Source: Haliclona indistincta
Lineage: Eukaryota > Porifera > Demospongiae > Haplosclerida > Chalinidae
Length of the DNA: 64,000 nt
Reading direction: 5' to 3'
Assembly (NCBI GenBank): GCA_964017065.1
Contig: OZ024784.1
Span: 16,969,152-17,033,151, forward strand
The translations under genes were made by a program, and so were the position numbers. Numbering within the stretch: position 1 is the stretch's first letter; each line of letters starts with the position of its first letter. Shown here piece after piece: positions 1 to 15,966 of the stretch. Under the pieces are notes generated by a model. That model worked only from the letters and a program-made list of their open reading frames with translations. It searched no databases and was not told the origin of the DNA.

Positions 1-365
1 CCGCCTATTTTGCCACATACGATGGTTTGTGTCAGCTGATAGCTGCTAGCTCCAGAAAACCTGTGGATCATCTGGGCCCGATAGCTCTGTGCACGGCAGG
101 AGGTTTTAGTGGAATAGCAGCATGGGTAATTACCTATCCAGTAGATGTGGTAAAATCAAGAATACAAGTCGATGGAGCGATGGGAAAGAAGGAATACACA
201 GGCATGATTGACTGTTTTCGTAAAAGCTATCAAGCAGAAGGTATCATGGTGTTTTCGAAAGGTTTGAACTCGACCATGTTGAGAGCTTTCCCAGTAAATG
301 CTGCCACATTCTGTACTGTGACTCTGATGTTAAGGTACTGGCAGAAATGGAGCCCACTAGATTAG
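1..365 (+). CDS. SLC25A29: Mitochondrial basic amino-acid carrier, SLC25A29-like, copy 1 (3' part only)
   Basis: This is the C-terminal third of a mitochondrial carrier; the open frame enters from the left edge and stops at 363-365. It holds the third carrier repeat with the signature YPVDVVKSR followed by a YTGMIDCF segment, and ends with the RAFPVNAATF block that is characteristic of SLC25A29. The family is known to exchange arginine, lysine and related cationic amino acids across the inner mitochondrial membrane. It is nearly the same, residue for residue, as the C-terminus of the complete copy at 1524-2660, so the two are tandem duplicates. The 5' exons lie outside the window, so intactness cannot be judged. 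Confidence 0.85.
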   Translation, partial: AYFATYDGLCQLIAASSRKPVDHLGPIALCTAGGFSGIAAWVITYPVDVVKSRIQVDGAMGKKEYTGMIDCFRKSYQAEGIMVFSKGLNSTMLRAFPVNAATFCTVTLMLRYWQKWSPLD

Positions 366-1523
366 CAATGTTATTATAGCCATGCACAATAATTTTCTTA
401 TTTATTCACTGTAAAATATTATCTGTTTGCAACATTAAAGTAACAAGAATTCAATGGAACACATACCCTGTGCGCTATGGAACACATACTCTGTGTGCTA
501 TGCAAATGTGCACACATTGTTGTGAATGCTAGTTGTATTGTGATTGAACCTTACAGTTTGATTACTTGTCAGTCCCGCTAACCAATTATGATGCCGATTC
601 TGAACAATATCTGCAGATGGTACGTATGAATACTAGTAGTTGCAAGAGAGTGTTTTAGTGAGCATTCTCAGTCCTAGGTGCAGGCAGGAGGTGATCACTA
701 TAAGGTGACCTAGCTAGCTGATAGAGATGAAGCAGCTGATCAATGAGGATTGCAGCCACAGCTAGGTTGAGATTGGTCAGTTACACTAGGTCTTGTACAG
801 GCATTTTTCCTTTTACGAGCCATCCGTTTTGTTTCTCTGAGCATAGATAATAAGATTCAGTAAGTTAATACTACTCAGTGTAACTATAGTACTGACACAC
901 GAGAAGAAATTATACTCATTGCAAAATTCCGCTGCTTCCATAATTTTTTTCATTTCGTGAAGGCATCCTCTCATTCCTATGTCCCTTTGACATTTCGATA
1001 CAGATTCAACGTACGTTTGACCAAAGATTTATTTTGCGAAGATCTTACATAACGGAAGCGAAAGCGGAAGTATGACGTTGGCCAATCAAACGCACGTAGG
1101 CGTGACTAACTGAAGCTGTACACGTGACGAAAAGTGAATTTGATTGGCCAGTGTCACACTTCCGCTTTCGCTTCCGTTATGCAAGATCTTCGCAAACAAC
1201 TGTACAGTACAGCCAGTAGTATGTTACCGTATAATGTTCTTATTAGCGTTGTAGCTATTAGATAGTATGGCCGCATAGCACGCCGCAGAAGAGTCTGCCG
1301 ACTTTTTAGACCACTTTAGAAGACTAAGAATCTTTCATCAAAGCCGTAGAGAAATAATGCACGGCAAGTACCAATCGACAAACAGCAAACTGCTTACTGC
1401 CCTATTTTTTGTACACGCAGACCGCGCGCTATCTACAACGCGCCCCGGGGTCTTTGTTTGCGCGCTCAGACTCGTGTGAAAAATTTTAGGCGTGTTCCCG
1501 ACTCCCTCTGCCCAGGCCCATGA
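366..1523. other. Intergenic region between the two carrier genes
   Basis: About 1.16 kb without a convincing gene. It holds the inverted-repeat element at 1033-1197 and, further right, a GC-richer stretch around 1420-1520 just before the second carrier, which could be its promoter. No TATA box or other clear core element was recognised. Confidence 0.5.
1033..1197. mobile_element. Short palindromic MITE-like element
   Basis: The left arm starting TTTGCGAAGATCTT and the right arm ending AAGATCTTCGCAAA are near-perfect inverted complements over roughly 55-60 bp, including the internal CCGCTTTCGCTTCCG motif and a CCAATCA segment. The arms enclose a short spacer, giving a 165 bp fold-back unit without coding capacity. 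This is the form of a non-autonomous DNA transposon. A clear target-site duplication was not identified. Confidence 0.7.
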
Positions 1524-2660
1524 ATGGACTTTTCACACCGCCATTTCGTAGCAGGATGGTGCGGTGGTAAGCTAGCTATGCAACATGCATTACAACTCGT
1601 TGCATGTTCCTTTTTGTAGGTTGTGCCGGAATTATAGTAGGGCATCCATTCGACACTGTCAAGGCATGTTACATAATAATAATTATTCTATAACCGAGTC
1701 TATAACTTACTTGTTACTATATGCATTCACGTGTATGCAGTCACGTTTGCAGACTCAGGGTATAGCAGGTACTGCAATAAGATACAGGAGTACATTTCAC
1801 TGTTTTTCAGACATCATTAAAACTGAAGGGGTAATTTATTGTTTTTATCACAGGATGTGTGATTATGTAATCTATTTCCTCTATCATGCATTCAGTTTAG
1901 AGGACTGTACAAAGGAATGGCATCTCCTATACTTGGTGTAGCAGTTATTAACTCCATAGTGTTTGGTGTTCATGGTAGCTGCATGAGATTGATTCAAGGA
2001 GATTCAAACAAGACCCCTGGCTATGGTGCATCTCTTATCGCTGGTTCTGCAGCTGGCTTTGTGCAGTCATTTATTTGCTGTCCAATGGAGCTCATAAAGC
2101 TAAGAATGCAGGTACAGGGAATTGGCAAGGAGGAGCATAGACCACTCAGAAAACTGTTTAGATCTTCATCTGTAGCTGCCTCTTCATATCATGGTCCTTG
2201 GGAAACGACGAAGCTGATTTATAGTCAAGAAGGATTCTTCCGTGGTCTATTTCGTGGCATGTCTATCACATTAATACGCGATGTTCCTGCTTTTGGTTCT
2301 TATTTTGTCACATATGATGGTTTGTGTCAACTGATAGCAGCTGGCTCCAGAAAACCTGTGGATCATCTGGGGCCAATCGCTTTGTGTGTAGCAGGTGGCT
2401 TTTGTGGGGCAATAGGTTGGCTACTGGTTTATCCGATAGATGTAATAAAATCAAGAATACAGGTCGATGGTATGACTGGAAAAAATGAGTACACAGGCAT
2501 GATAGACTGTTTTCGTAAGAGCTATCGTGCAGAAGGTATCATGGTGTTTTCAAAAGGTTTGAACTCAACCATGTTGAGAGCTTTCCCAGTAAATGCTGCC
2601 ACATTCTGTACTGTGACTCTGATGTTAAGGTACTGGCAGAAATGGAACCCACTAGACTAA
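1524..2660 (+). CDS. SLC25A29: Mitochondrial basic amino-acid carrier, SLC25A29-like, copy 2 (complete)
   Basis: Inner-membrane carrier for cationic amino acids, by family. Exons 1524-1566, 1620-1663, 1741-1830 and 1896-2660 join in frame to give 313 aa, the usual length for a six-helix carrier. The start at 1524 gives an N-terminus containing FVAGWCGG and GHPFDTVK, matching the first repeat of SLC25A29. The second repeat has CCPMELIK and the third YPIDVIKSR, so all three PX[DE]XX[KR] signatures are present. The last two thirds is one large exon. Intron 2 appears to begin with GC (1664-1665) rather than GT, because only that splice keeps DTVK-SRLQTQ in frame. The copy at 1-365 is its tandem partner. 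Confidence in the family is high; the exact substrate is inferred from homology. Confidence 0.9.
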
Positions 2661-2877
2661 ATTTATATTTATTTATATTTATACCACATCAAGTACATGT
2701 ATATACCAATTGGTATTGTTTTTACAGGGTATAAATACTAGTTACCATCTTGTTAAGTACGCTAGTGTGTGCACAAGATGTGTATTGACAATAATAATGT
2801 ATACTGTGTACGGATATAATAGCATTGATACAAGTGAGTGATGGGCCGATTAATTTAGTCAACAATGTATTTAGGGA

Positions 2878-4499
2878 CTAGAGTCTGTTGAGTTTAGTGA
2901 CTATACACACACGAATTGTTTGATCAAACGAGCAAGACACTAACAGGCCCTCCTGAATCAAAGAGAGAGCAATGAAGTATTGTTAAAGCATGAGTATGAT
3001 ACCTTGTCTGGACTCCAATCCATAGCAGAGATTGGTTGAGAGGAGAGCGTGACATTCTGCAGCAGAGACATAGAACCCATGACACCTTCCTCCTTCCCAC
3101 TGCTGTCCTTCTTGGATCGGCTGGACGGGTACGAGCTAGACAGGAGAGTGAGAGACCAGTAGCAGTGCCTAGTTTCATTACGTACTATTTCCACAAGCAA
3201 AGAGACCCACTGCCTCCAGATGTCATGAACACATCTCTATTCTGTGGAAGGTGTTTTGCGCACCAAATAGTAGACTTATGTGCCTGTTGAATTAAAGGTA
3301 ATGAAAAGCTGAACACACAACTAAAGTTTAAACCAATCATGTGTGACATGGACCTTTTCAGTAAGCGAGGCAAAGCCTTTGGTCGGATGCTGTGTCCGGA
3401 GATCGTAGACAAAAATTTTTGACTCCAGAGTAGTAGCAACAAGCTTGTTCATGAGAATATCTTTTCTATCGAACTGGAGAGAACATACCTAACAAAAGAA
3501 AAGCATCTGTGAGATGGGTGGGTGCTTTAGGTGGTTTTACCCCGTTCTTCACATTGGTCTCCCATCTAAGCGTCAGCGTGCGAAGATCAAACAATTTTAT
3601 ATCACCATTGTCATAGCCAGCACATACACATCTCTCCTCATCATTGAAAGAATTGCCTAAATCCAATGTAAAAAGAAAAAAGGCTGAAAATACAGGATGT
3701 AATATTTATTTTTTGCCTACCGAATGTTACGGTCCAGCAATCTCTTTTCATTTCTCCTTCAACTGGTGCCATAGTAGCCACAGGTGAGCTTTTCTGCCGT
3801 GGATCCCAAACCTTGACAGTGCCTGGGAACAATGATCACTCACATGGCTTCAGTATCTATAACTTACCATCTCTGCTTCCAGTCACTATTTCTGGAGCTC
3901 CGCCCCCTATGCCCAACCCACCAATACCATCGATGGTGTTGACAATAGAGTCATGAGCTTGAGTAGAATACACAGGTGCCTCAATCCGCTCCAGATCCCT
4001 AAACACACATACACAATGCATAATATGGTAGTTTATTTAGCTACATATGTACGGGCATGCAACCAAACAATTAACATATGTAGTATGAACCACAGAAAAA
4101 TGTTCAAATGCCCAAAAATGAAACAATGTTGGTAAACTTGTGGGTGGAACTTCACCAGATGTTGAGCTTGCCGGCAAAATCGCCAGTAGCAAGATGACGC
4201 TGATGCATGCTAGCTGCACCAAACGTACCACACTTAATAGAATTCTTCTTTTCTGTCTGCATAATAATCAAATACAAGTTTTATCTCTCTATCCACCCAC
4301 TCACCTCCACTACTTTCATAACATTCCCTTTGGTGAGCTCGTATACTTGCAGGGCGCCAGTGTCACGGGGATACATGCCCATGGACACGAACTTGGCACT
4401 GCTGGGAATCCATTTAACATCGAAAACAGTATAGTTGAGGCTCTTTTCGACATGTGATATTATTTGAGGCTTGTCAAGGTTCTCCATTGCATGCTGCAC
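2878..4499 (-). CDS. WDR92: WD40 protein WDR92 (dynein axonemal assembly factor 10)
   Basis: Nine exons (4305-4499, 4156-4256, 3868-3998, 3721-3822, 3541-3656, 3354-3488, 3186-3283, 3003-3135, 2878-2952) give 361 aa; human WDR92 has 357. Recognisable blocks in order are [67 protein letters not shown]-type and SKKDS blocks, and [13 protein letters not shown], ending in the SFDQT repeat. The family forms a seven-bladed propeller that works with R2TP/prefoldin-like chaperones to pre-assemble axonemal dyneins in the cytoplasm. An apparent stop after LCLWK is removed by a GTACGT donor at 3184-3185, which restores WKYSYP. A second ATG at 4487 aligns better with the human start. It is divergent from the nPKC gene, 183 bp away. 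Confidence 0.93.
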
Positions 4500-4550
4500 G
4501 TTGCAGTGCGCAAAGGGTTAAGTTAGTTTAGTTAATTGCATATTATGAAA

Positions 4551-4558
4551 TGACGTCA
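4551..4558. promoter_or_regulatory. CRE-like palindrome in a bidirectional promoter
   Basis: A perfect TGACGTCA lies in the 183 bp between the start codons of WDR92 (-) and the nPKC gene (+). This is the consensus for CREB/ATF bZIP factors. Both genes could share it; activity is not demonstrable from sequence. Confidence 0.45.
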
Positions 4559-4682
4559 CCGGATAAGACTTGACTATTTGGGGCTGCACAATAAACTCAA
4601 GGGAGAAAGAAAGCTAGTTTTCTCCCCTCGAGGAATCTTTCTTGTATTTTCTCCGGCTGCTACCTCTTTCTGCCTGCTCGTG

Positions 4683-10073
<5,391 letters not shown>

Positions 10074-10579
10074 CCACACCCACTACCCCCTCCACTATCT
10101 CTGTAGCACCCGAAATGGAATAATGCACACAAGACTGAAATTAACACTATTTTACTTTTTGGGGGATGAAATTATTTTTTTGACTTTATCTTTATTTTGC
10201 GTGTGTCATAGTACACTACTTTTTCAAGTACATAATATTAATGTTATTTTATGTATACTGGATTATTTTCAATAATACTTTTTGAGAACTTAATATTTGC
10301 AATTGGGAATCTGTATCAATTTTAAACTCGTGTTCACATGTGACCCTTACGGTACAACAGGGTAGACTTATTCGCTCAACGAAACCAAACATGTTAATAA
10401 AGTAAGTGTTAGAATCTGATGCAAAGCATGTTTGTTACAGAAAGATAAAAGTACATAATAATTATGTGCATTGTCTGTGAGCGAGGCAAGTGGTAGGAGC
10501 ATTTATACGCGCAAGAATGTGTGCTTGTCTTTACATCAGGTCATTAACTAGAGGAAAGAGGGAGAGAGAAATGGATAAG
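10074..10579. other. Gap between the converging PKC and eIF4A3 genes
   Basis: About 500 bp holding only the presumed 3' untranslated ends of the two convergent genes. AT-rich, with an AATAAA-like TAATAAAG around 10395. Nothing else was recognised. Confidence 0.5.
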
Positions 10580-12257
10580 TTAGAGCAGTGTCATCTTACT
10601 GTTCATGGGCATCTCATCAATCTGCGTGCTGTAATACTGTTCAATGTCACGCAGAATACGAATGTCATCGTTCTTGACAAAATTGATGGCTACTCCCTTT
10701 CGTCCGTAACGACCTGATCGACCGATCCTAAAAGAACAGAAGATGGCAGTGAGCTAACACAGCCATCTTGATTCTAACCTGTGAATGTACAATTCACGAT
10801 TGTTGGGTAGATCGTAGTTTATAACTAGTGATACTTGTTGGACGTCGATACCACGAGACCATACATCGGTTGTGATCAAAACACGACTAGAGAAGAAGCA
10901 AAAGATGATGCGACAAATGAGGGGTAAGCTTCTTTACCTGTCTCCTCCTCGGAATTCCTTCATGATGGCGTCTCTCTCTTTCTGAGGCATGTCTCCGTGC
11001 ATGGAGGAGACTGTGAAATTAGCCTCGCGCATCTTCTCAGTCAACCACTCGACCTAGCAAATCACACCATCATAACGTGTGAAGTATGAATCAGTTCTGT
11101 GTGCACCTTTCGCTTTGTGTTGCAGAAAATGACAGCTTGTGTGATGGTAAGTGTGTCGTAGAGATCACAGAGGGTGTCAAACTTCCACTCTTCTTTCTCA
11201 ACAGCCACAAAGAACTGTTTTATTCCCTCCAATGTCAATTCATCACTAAAAAGGACATTAGAGAATTTTTCGTGTAAAGACTAAATTTTTACCGTTTGAC
11301 CAAAATTCGGATTGGATCAGTCATAAATTTAGCAGTCATCTCAAGAATCTCATGAGGAAGAGTAGCGCTCACCAACACAACCTATTATGTCACATGACAG
11401 CCGTGTGATAGTCATATGTAAAACATACCTGTGTAGTTGGTGGGAGAAATCGGTACACATCGTAAATCTGCTCTTGGAACCCTGGGGTGAGTAAAAATTG
11501 AAAAGTGAAAAGACCAAGTATTCCTTTACCTTTGTTCAACATCTCGTCAGCTTCGTCCAGAACAAACACTTTAATGTTCTGTGTTCGCAAGCTGCGTCTT
11601 TTAATCATGTCTGTTCAATGGAATTAAAAATTACACAGTATTTTGCAATTGCAGTATTCGTACCAAAGACACGTCCAGGAGTACCAGACACAACGTGCTG
11701 GCCGTAGTCTAGCTTTCTGATGTCCTCCCCAACATTGGTACCTCCAATGCAAGCATGACACTGCACGCTCATATAGTCGCCAAGAGCTAGCACAACCTGG
11801 AGAGGGAAGATAAAGTGCGGTTTAATTTTGCGCCTTGGTGTTACATACTTTCTGTATCTGCACTGCTAGTTCTCTGGTCGGAGAAAGCACGAGAGCCTGG
11901 GTCTCGCGTAGTTGTATGTCCACCTTTTGGAGTAGAGAGATGGAGTAAGTAGCCGTTTTTCCGGTACCCGACTGAGCCTGGGCGATCACGTCACGTCCGC
12001 GTACTATTGGTAGAATGGATCGCTGCTGAATAGCTGATGGTTTCTCAAAGCCTGATAATAGTGAGGTAAACTAAAGTAGAGGTGTAACTGTGCTCACCAT
12101 ACGCGTAGATCCCGCGCAGGAGGTCGTCCCGCAAGCCCATACTATCAAATGTTGGAACTACTTGTACTCCAGCACTGGTTTCAAACACCATCGAGGCATC
12201 TTCGTCACCAAGAAGCCTCCGGTTTTGAATTTTTCTGTCTGCACTACCGGCAGCCAT
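10580..12257 (-). CDS. EIF4A3: DEAD-box RNA helicase eIF4A-III (exon junction complex core)
   Basis: Ten exons (12098-12257, 11849-12051, 11664-11796, 11530-11610, 11429-11481, 11293-11381, 11107-11245, 10938-11053, 10779-10886, 10580-10727) give 409 aa; human eIF4A3 has 411. Motifs in order: AQSGTGKT (I), PTREL (Ia), TPGR (Ib), DEAD (II), SAT (III), RGID (V) and HRIGRSGR (VI). The long identity around [20 protein letters not shown] and [14 protein letters not shown], plus the [14 protein letters not shown] segment, points to eIF4A3 rather than eIF4A1/2. It clamps RNA as part of the exon junction complex in the nucleus. The last residues (NSKMTLL) differ from the vertebrate VADLI. Start codon lies 103 bp from the start of the divergent tRNA dimethylallyltransferase gene. 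Confidence 0.95.
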
Positions 12258-12360
12258 TTTTCACTCACGCTGAGAACAGAAGCTCCTCCTATCCACGTGG
12301 TCATTTTTAGTATACGGATATTTACGGACATAGACAACTCTCATGTTTCTTAGTAGGTCC

Positions 12361-14352
12361 ATGGCAACTGCTAAATCACTCCCCAAAGGTCACTTATTGA
12401 TATTAAACTTAATGTTCATTATTCCATTCATATAGTGCTGGTCATAGCAGGCACTACGGCTGTCGGAAAGACCAAGCTATCTCTAGAACTAGCCGAACGA
12501 TTGGGCGGAGAAATCATATCAGCTGACTCAGTGCAAGTATGTATTACCTTGATGACACTAAGTTATCTTGGTTATTAGGTATACAGGCACTTGGACATAG
12601 GATCTGCAAAGGTTGATGAGACTACTCGTCAGTTGACTCCTCATCACCTTATTGATGTTGCTGAACCAAACGACCAGTTCAGTGCTTCAGAATACTATGA
12701 CAAGGCGTGCAGAGCTATTCAGGTTCCACTGCCCACTATTAGCAGTTTAATGAATCCCTGCTTGTTACATATGTAACATATAATATGCAGCTTACATGTA
12801 GCTGAAACTATACTTTTTCTGGTCCAGCTGTTCTGGTCATTAATTATTTTGCACTAAAACAAAAAAACTATGTATGCATAATTATAATTTATATGTTGTT
12901 ACATATCATTTGATACGGATATACTATTGATATTTTATTTTGGATAGGGTGTTATTGATCGTGGTAAAGTACCTATTGTGGTAGGAGGAACCAGTTTCTA
13001 TCTGAGGTTCCTGGTGCATGGAAAAACAGGGGCTCCTATCGCTACTCCTGAGACTGTTGCTGCTGTAGACAAGCTCTTAGCAAGCTACAATAATGACTGG
13101 CAAGCAAGGTAGCCACAATATGTACCACATGCATAGTGCTTTCTGTATGGTTAAGTTCAAAGTTTAGACGATCTAACCAGTACAGCACATGAACTAGGTT
13201 TAATAGTCGCAGAGTAAACTCATAACAGTCCACAGTTTGCTTTTGAGCAGGCTTTGATACTGTTTGTTTTTCTATTGCTCAGTATAGATCATCTTGCGGC
13301 TATTGATCCGGACTATGCTGCCGGTCTATCTCCTAATGACTGGTATCGAGTAAAACGAGCCCTCTGCATCTGTCTGCAAACCGGACGGTGAGAGCCTGCT
13401 TTTTGATCTCTGTCACTCGTACGAAATTTTCATAGTACTGTAACTTCATTTAAGAGGGATAAAGATTCGAAGGGTGAGGAGAATGTTTGTGATAAAAATG
13501 AGAAGTAATTTTTATTAGGCCCTTATGATTTCCGCTGTCTATTTTTGAGTATGCCTCGCCTCCAGTTGTTTCAAAGAATTGATGCTCGAGCCGAAGAGAT
13601 TATACACGGAGGGTTACTAAAGGTATACTACAACGGGGTGATTTTTCTTTGCTATATCTTATTGTCTCTAGTCTCTAATCTCTTAGGAAGTTGCTTCTCT
13701 GGTTACCACTGGTCAGCTTCAGCCAGATACATCAGCCAGTAGAAGTGTGGGTTATAGGCAGGCTATTGAGTATCTGCAGAGAGTGTGGGCTGTTCCTAGT
13801 AGCTCTGACGACCAGCAGTACCAGCTTCAAGTAAGGGACTTTTAGAGATAGTCTAGATGTGTGCGTCAATCATCTTAACTGTACAGATTCCTCAAGACCA
13901 GCTGCATTCATCATTTTTGCAGCTGTTAACCAGCTATCAAGCTCGCACTAGGTATATGTTGAAGACATCAGTATCACATCATTGCTCTTCTTGACCAATC
14001 AGAAACCTAGCCTCTAGTCAGCTGACCTGGTTCAAGAGTCAGCCAGCCTTTCACTGGGTCAATGTCACTTCATCAGGAGTGAATCGGTCTCTAGCTGATG
14101 ATGTTGCTGACTGGTTTATTAACGAGACGCCTCTTCCGGAAGAATGGGATGGGACTATTCTTCAGAACTTGGTCAGTTCAGTAAAACTCTATACATACAT
14201 TTACTCTTTCGTTTGGTTCTTAGAGCAGCGAAGAGAAGAAATTACTAATTCTTTATCGGCCAGTTCTATCGATCTATCATCAACCCGAATCAGTAGCAGC
14301 TACAATACGTGACCTTGAAAACCACCTAGGATCATTACCTCAAAATAAGTGA
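12361..14352 (+). CDS. tRNA dimethylallyltransferase, bacterial MiaA / plant IPT9-like
   Basis: Eleven exons (12361-12388, 12436-12536, 12579-12722, 12948-13108, 13283-13387, 13457-13473, 13519-13622, 13687-13830, 13887-13951, 14003-14171, 14224-14352) give 388 aa. By family it transfers dimethylallyl to A37 of tRNAs reading UNN codons. Seen: P-loop [45 protein letters not shown], a LVHGKTGAP segment, [21 protein letters not shown], and a tail with [12 protein letters not shown]. The [11 protein letters not shown] and GK-GAP segments match my memory of MiaA and plant IPT9 rather than animal TRIT1 (which has YEGLDIITNK). The C-terminal C2H2 zinc finger of TRIT1 is missing. A 17-nt micro-exon (13457-13473) is the least certain part. 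No mitochondrial presequence is obvious. Confidence 0.85.
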
Positions 14353-14383
14353 AAAAGTTTTGACAAGAACAAAAGTCTACACA

Positions 14384-15850
14384 TTACATGATACTACATC
14401 TCTTTCTTCTTCTTCTTCTTGAGTAAGCTCCTGCTCTATAATTTGGTGCTACGAAATGGTATATTTGTTCGTCAGGTACATCCATTCTTGTGTCTACTAC
14501 TTCTCCATTGTTTATTATTTGCTGTGCCTGCTTCATTTGTTCATCATACTCTCTGTCTATTTGTTTCTGGGTCTTATTCTGTAATATGGTGTACTCGCTG
14601 ACAATCACATCTTTGCATGTCTCACTGCAAGCACTGAAGGAAAAGGGCACATGCACATTCCCAGCAAACCGCAGCATGAGTATGTCAACTCTGTAAGCTA
14701 AACGAAAAGAAACGGTTATATTGATGTAGCAAGAAAAATATGGTCTCGTACCTGTGTCTGTGATAGTCTTGCAACAGTGTTCACAGTATTTATAGCTTGG
14801 CGCTAGTCTGTCCATTAGTTTGCATTGACGAGGAGGAAGGAGATTGGTATCCCAGTAGTTGACTTGTCCTGTTAAGGTCAAGGATGACACTGCTCTAGCT
14901 GCAAGTGACTGTAGACTAATGGGATTCCATGGACCTTTGCCGGCTGACTTGACTAGTGTTGCCGTAATGTGAGGATGGTTCGCCATATTGAATCGCTCTA
15001 GGAGGGGGTTGCCTAGCCGCCGAAGGTCCTCTAGTGCCTTTAACTTCAATACAACTCCCGGAATAGCTCGAAAGTTGTTACCATTTAAACTGAGTTTTTT
15101 GAGACTTTTGCAGTTCTCAAGTGTGATTGGTAAGTTGGTAAGTTTGTTCTTGCTAAGACTGAGCTCTTGTAAGTTCTGGAGTCTACCAACTGAACCAGGA
15201 AGTTCAAGAAGGTCTGTTTTATCTAGCTTGAGCACCTTAAGTTGAGGCAGTGACCAAAACTGCGTAAAAAATAAATAAAACAACTCTGTATGTGTTGCAT
15301 CTATGTCACATACATTCAAGTTCTCTTGCTCTTCTTTTGAAAATTTATTTCCAGCCAAATCCAATTCAGTGAGAGTGCATGAATGAGTGATGTTCTTCAT
15401 GAGCTCAAAGTCTGCCGTAAAATGGAGAATATTTAATGAATGCACAGTTATAAATTGCATGCACAGCTACCTGGATTAGTCCAAGCTCTCACTTTTAAGG
15501 TCATCAAACTTGGTAGCTTTTCCTCCCGAGCAAACAGAGTGCTCAGAAACTCCTTGTAGTTAAACTGGAATAATTTTATGAATAATACTAACTGCATTAG
15601 ACTGCAATGTATATACCTTCTCGTCATTTTCTTGAACCAGTTTTAAATGCTCAGACTGAGGATCAAGGCACACTTGTAAGGAGGTGAAGTCCAGAATTAT
15701 TTCTCTTCTCTCGCTCAGACTCTCTTGCAATCTTTGCGCATATTTCTCGTGTACAAGATGAAGCAGGCCTTCAGAAGACTGATCAGTACTTTCAGGAAGA
15801 ATGTCGTTTTCTGCAGGTGACAAGGAACGGATTTCAATCAACGTAGCCAT
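14384..15850 (-). CDS. Leucine-rich-repeat protein with CxxC tail and polybasic CaaX end
   Basis: Five exons (15617-15850, 15471-15564, 15314-15411, 14752-15259, 14384-14697) give 415 aa. An N-terminal region of about 110 residues is followed by roughly five LRRs (LTELDLAGN, LKVLKLDKTDL, LQELSLSKNKL, LKKLSLNGNNF, LEDLRRLGNPL). Next comes a cysteine pair region (YCEHCC and, later, FSACSETC) resembling the zinc-binding tails of LRR1/LRRC58-type proteins. The end is a run of basic residues RRRRRKR followed by CSIM, a CaaX box of the type normally farnesylated, so membrane anchoring is likely. Two introns here (15260-15313 and 14698-14751) are 54 bp, in frame and stop-free, so unspliced reading also stays open. 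The stop is only 31 bp from the stop of the convergent upstream gene, so the 3' UTRs overlap. Function unknown. Confidence 0.75.
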
Positions 15851-15966
15851 CGCTAGTGTTTGTTAATGCATTGCACGACTGCACTGCAGTGTTTTATACC
15901 AACTACGGAAGTCTAGTTTATTTTTAGTAACACGTTCTAAATTTAGTACACATTCATGAGACTAAC

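Noticed and set aside
3185..3200. Premature stop in WDR92 after LCLWK
   Set aside because: A GTACGT donor two bases into the stop codon splices to 3135 and restores the family sequence WKYxYP...SKKD.
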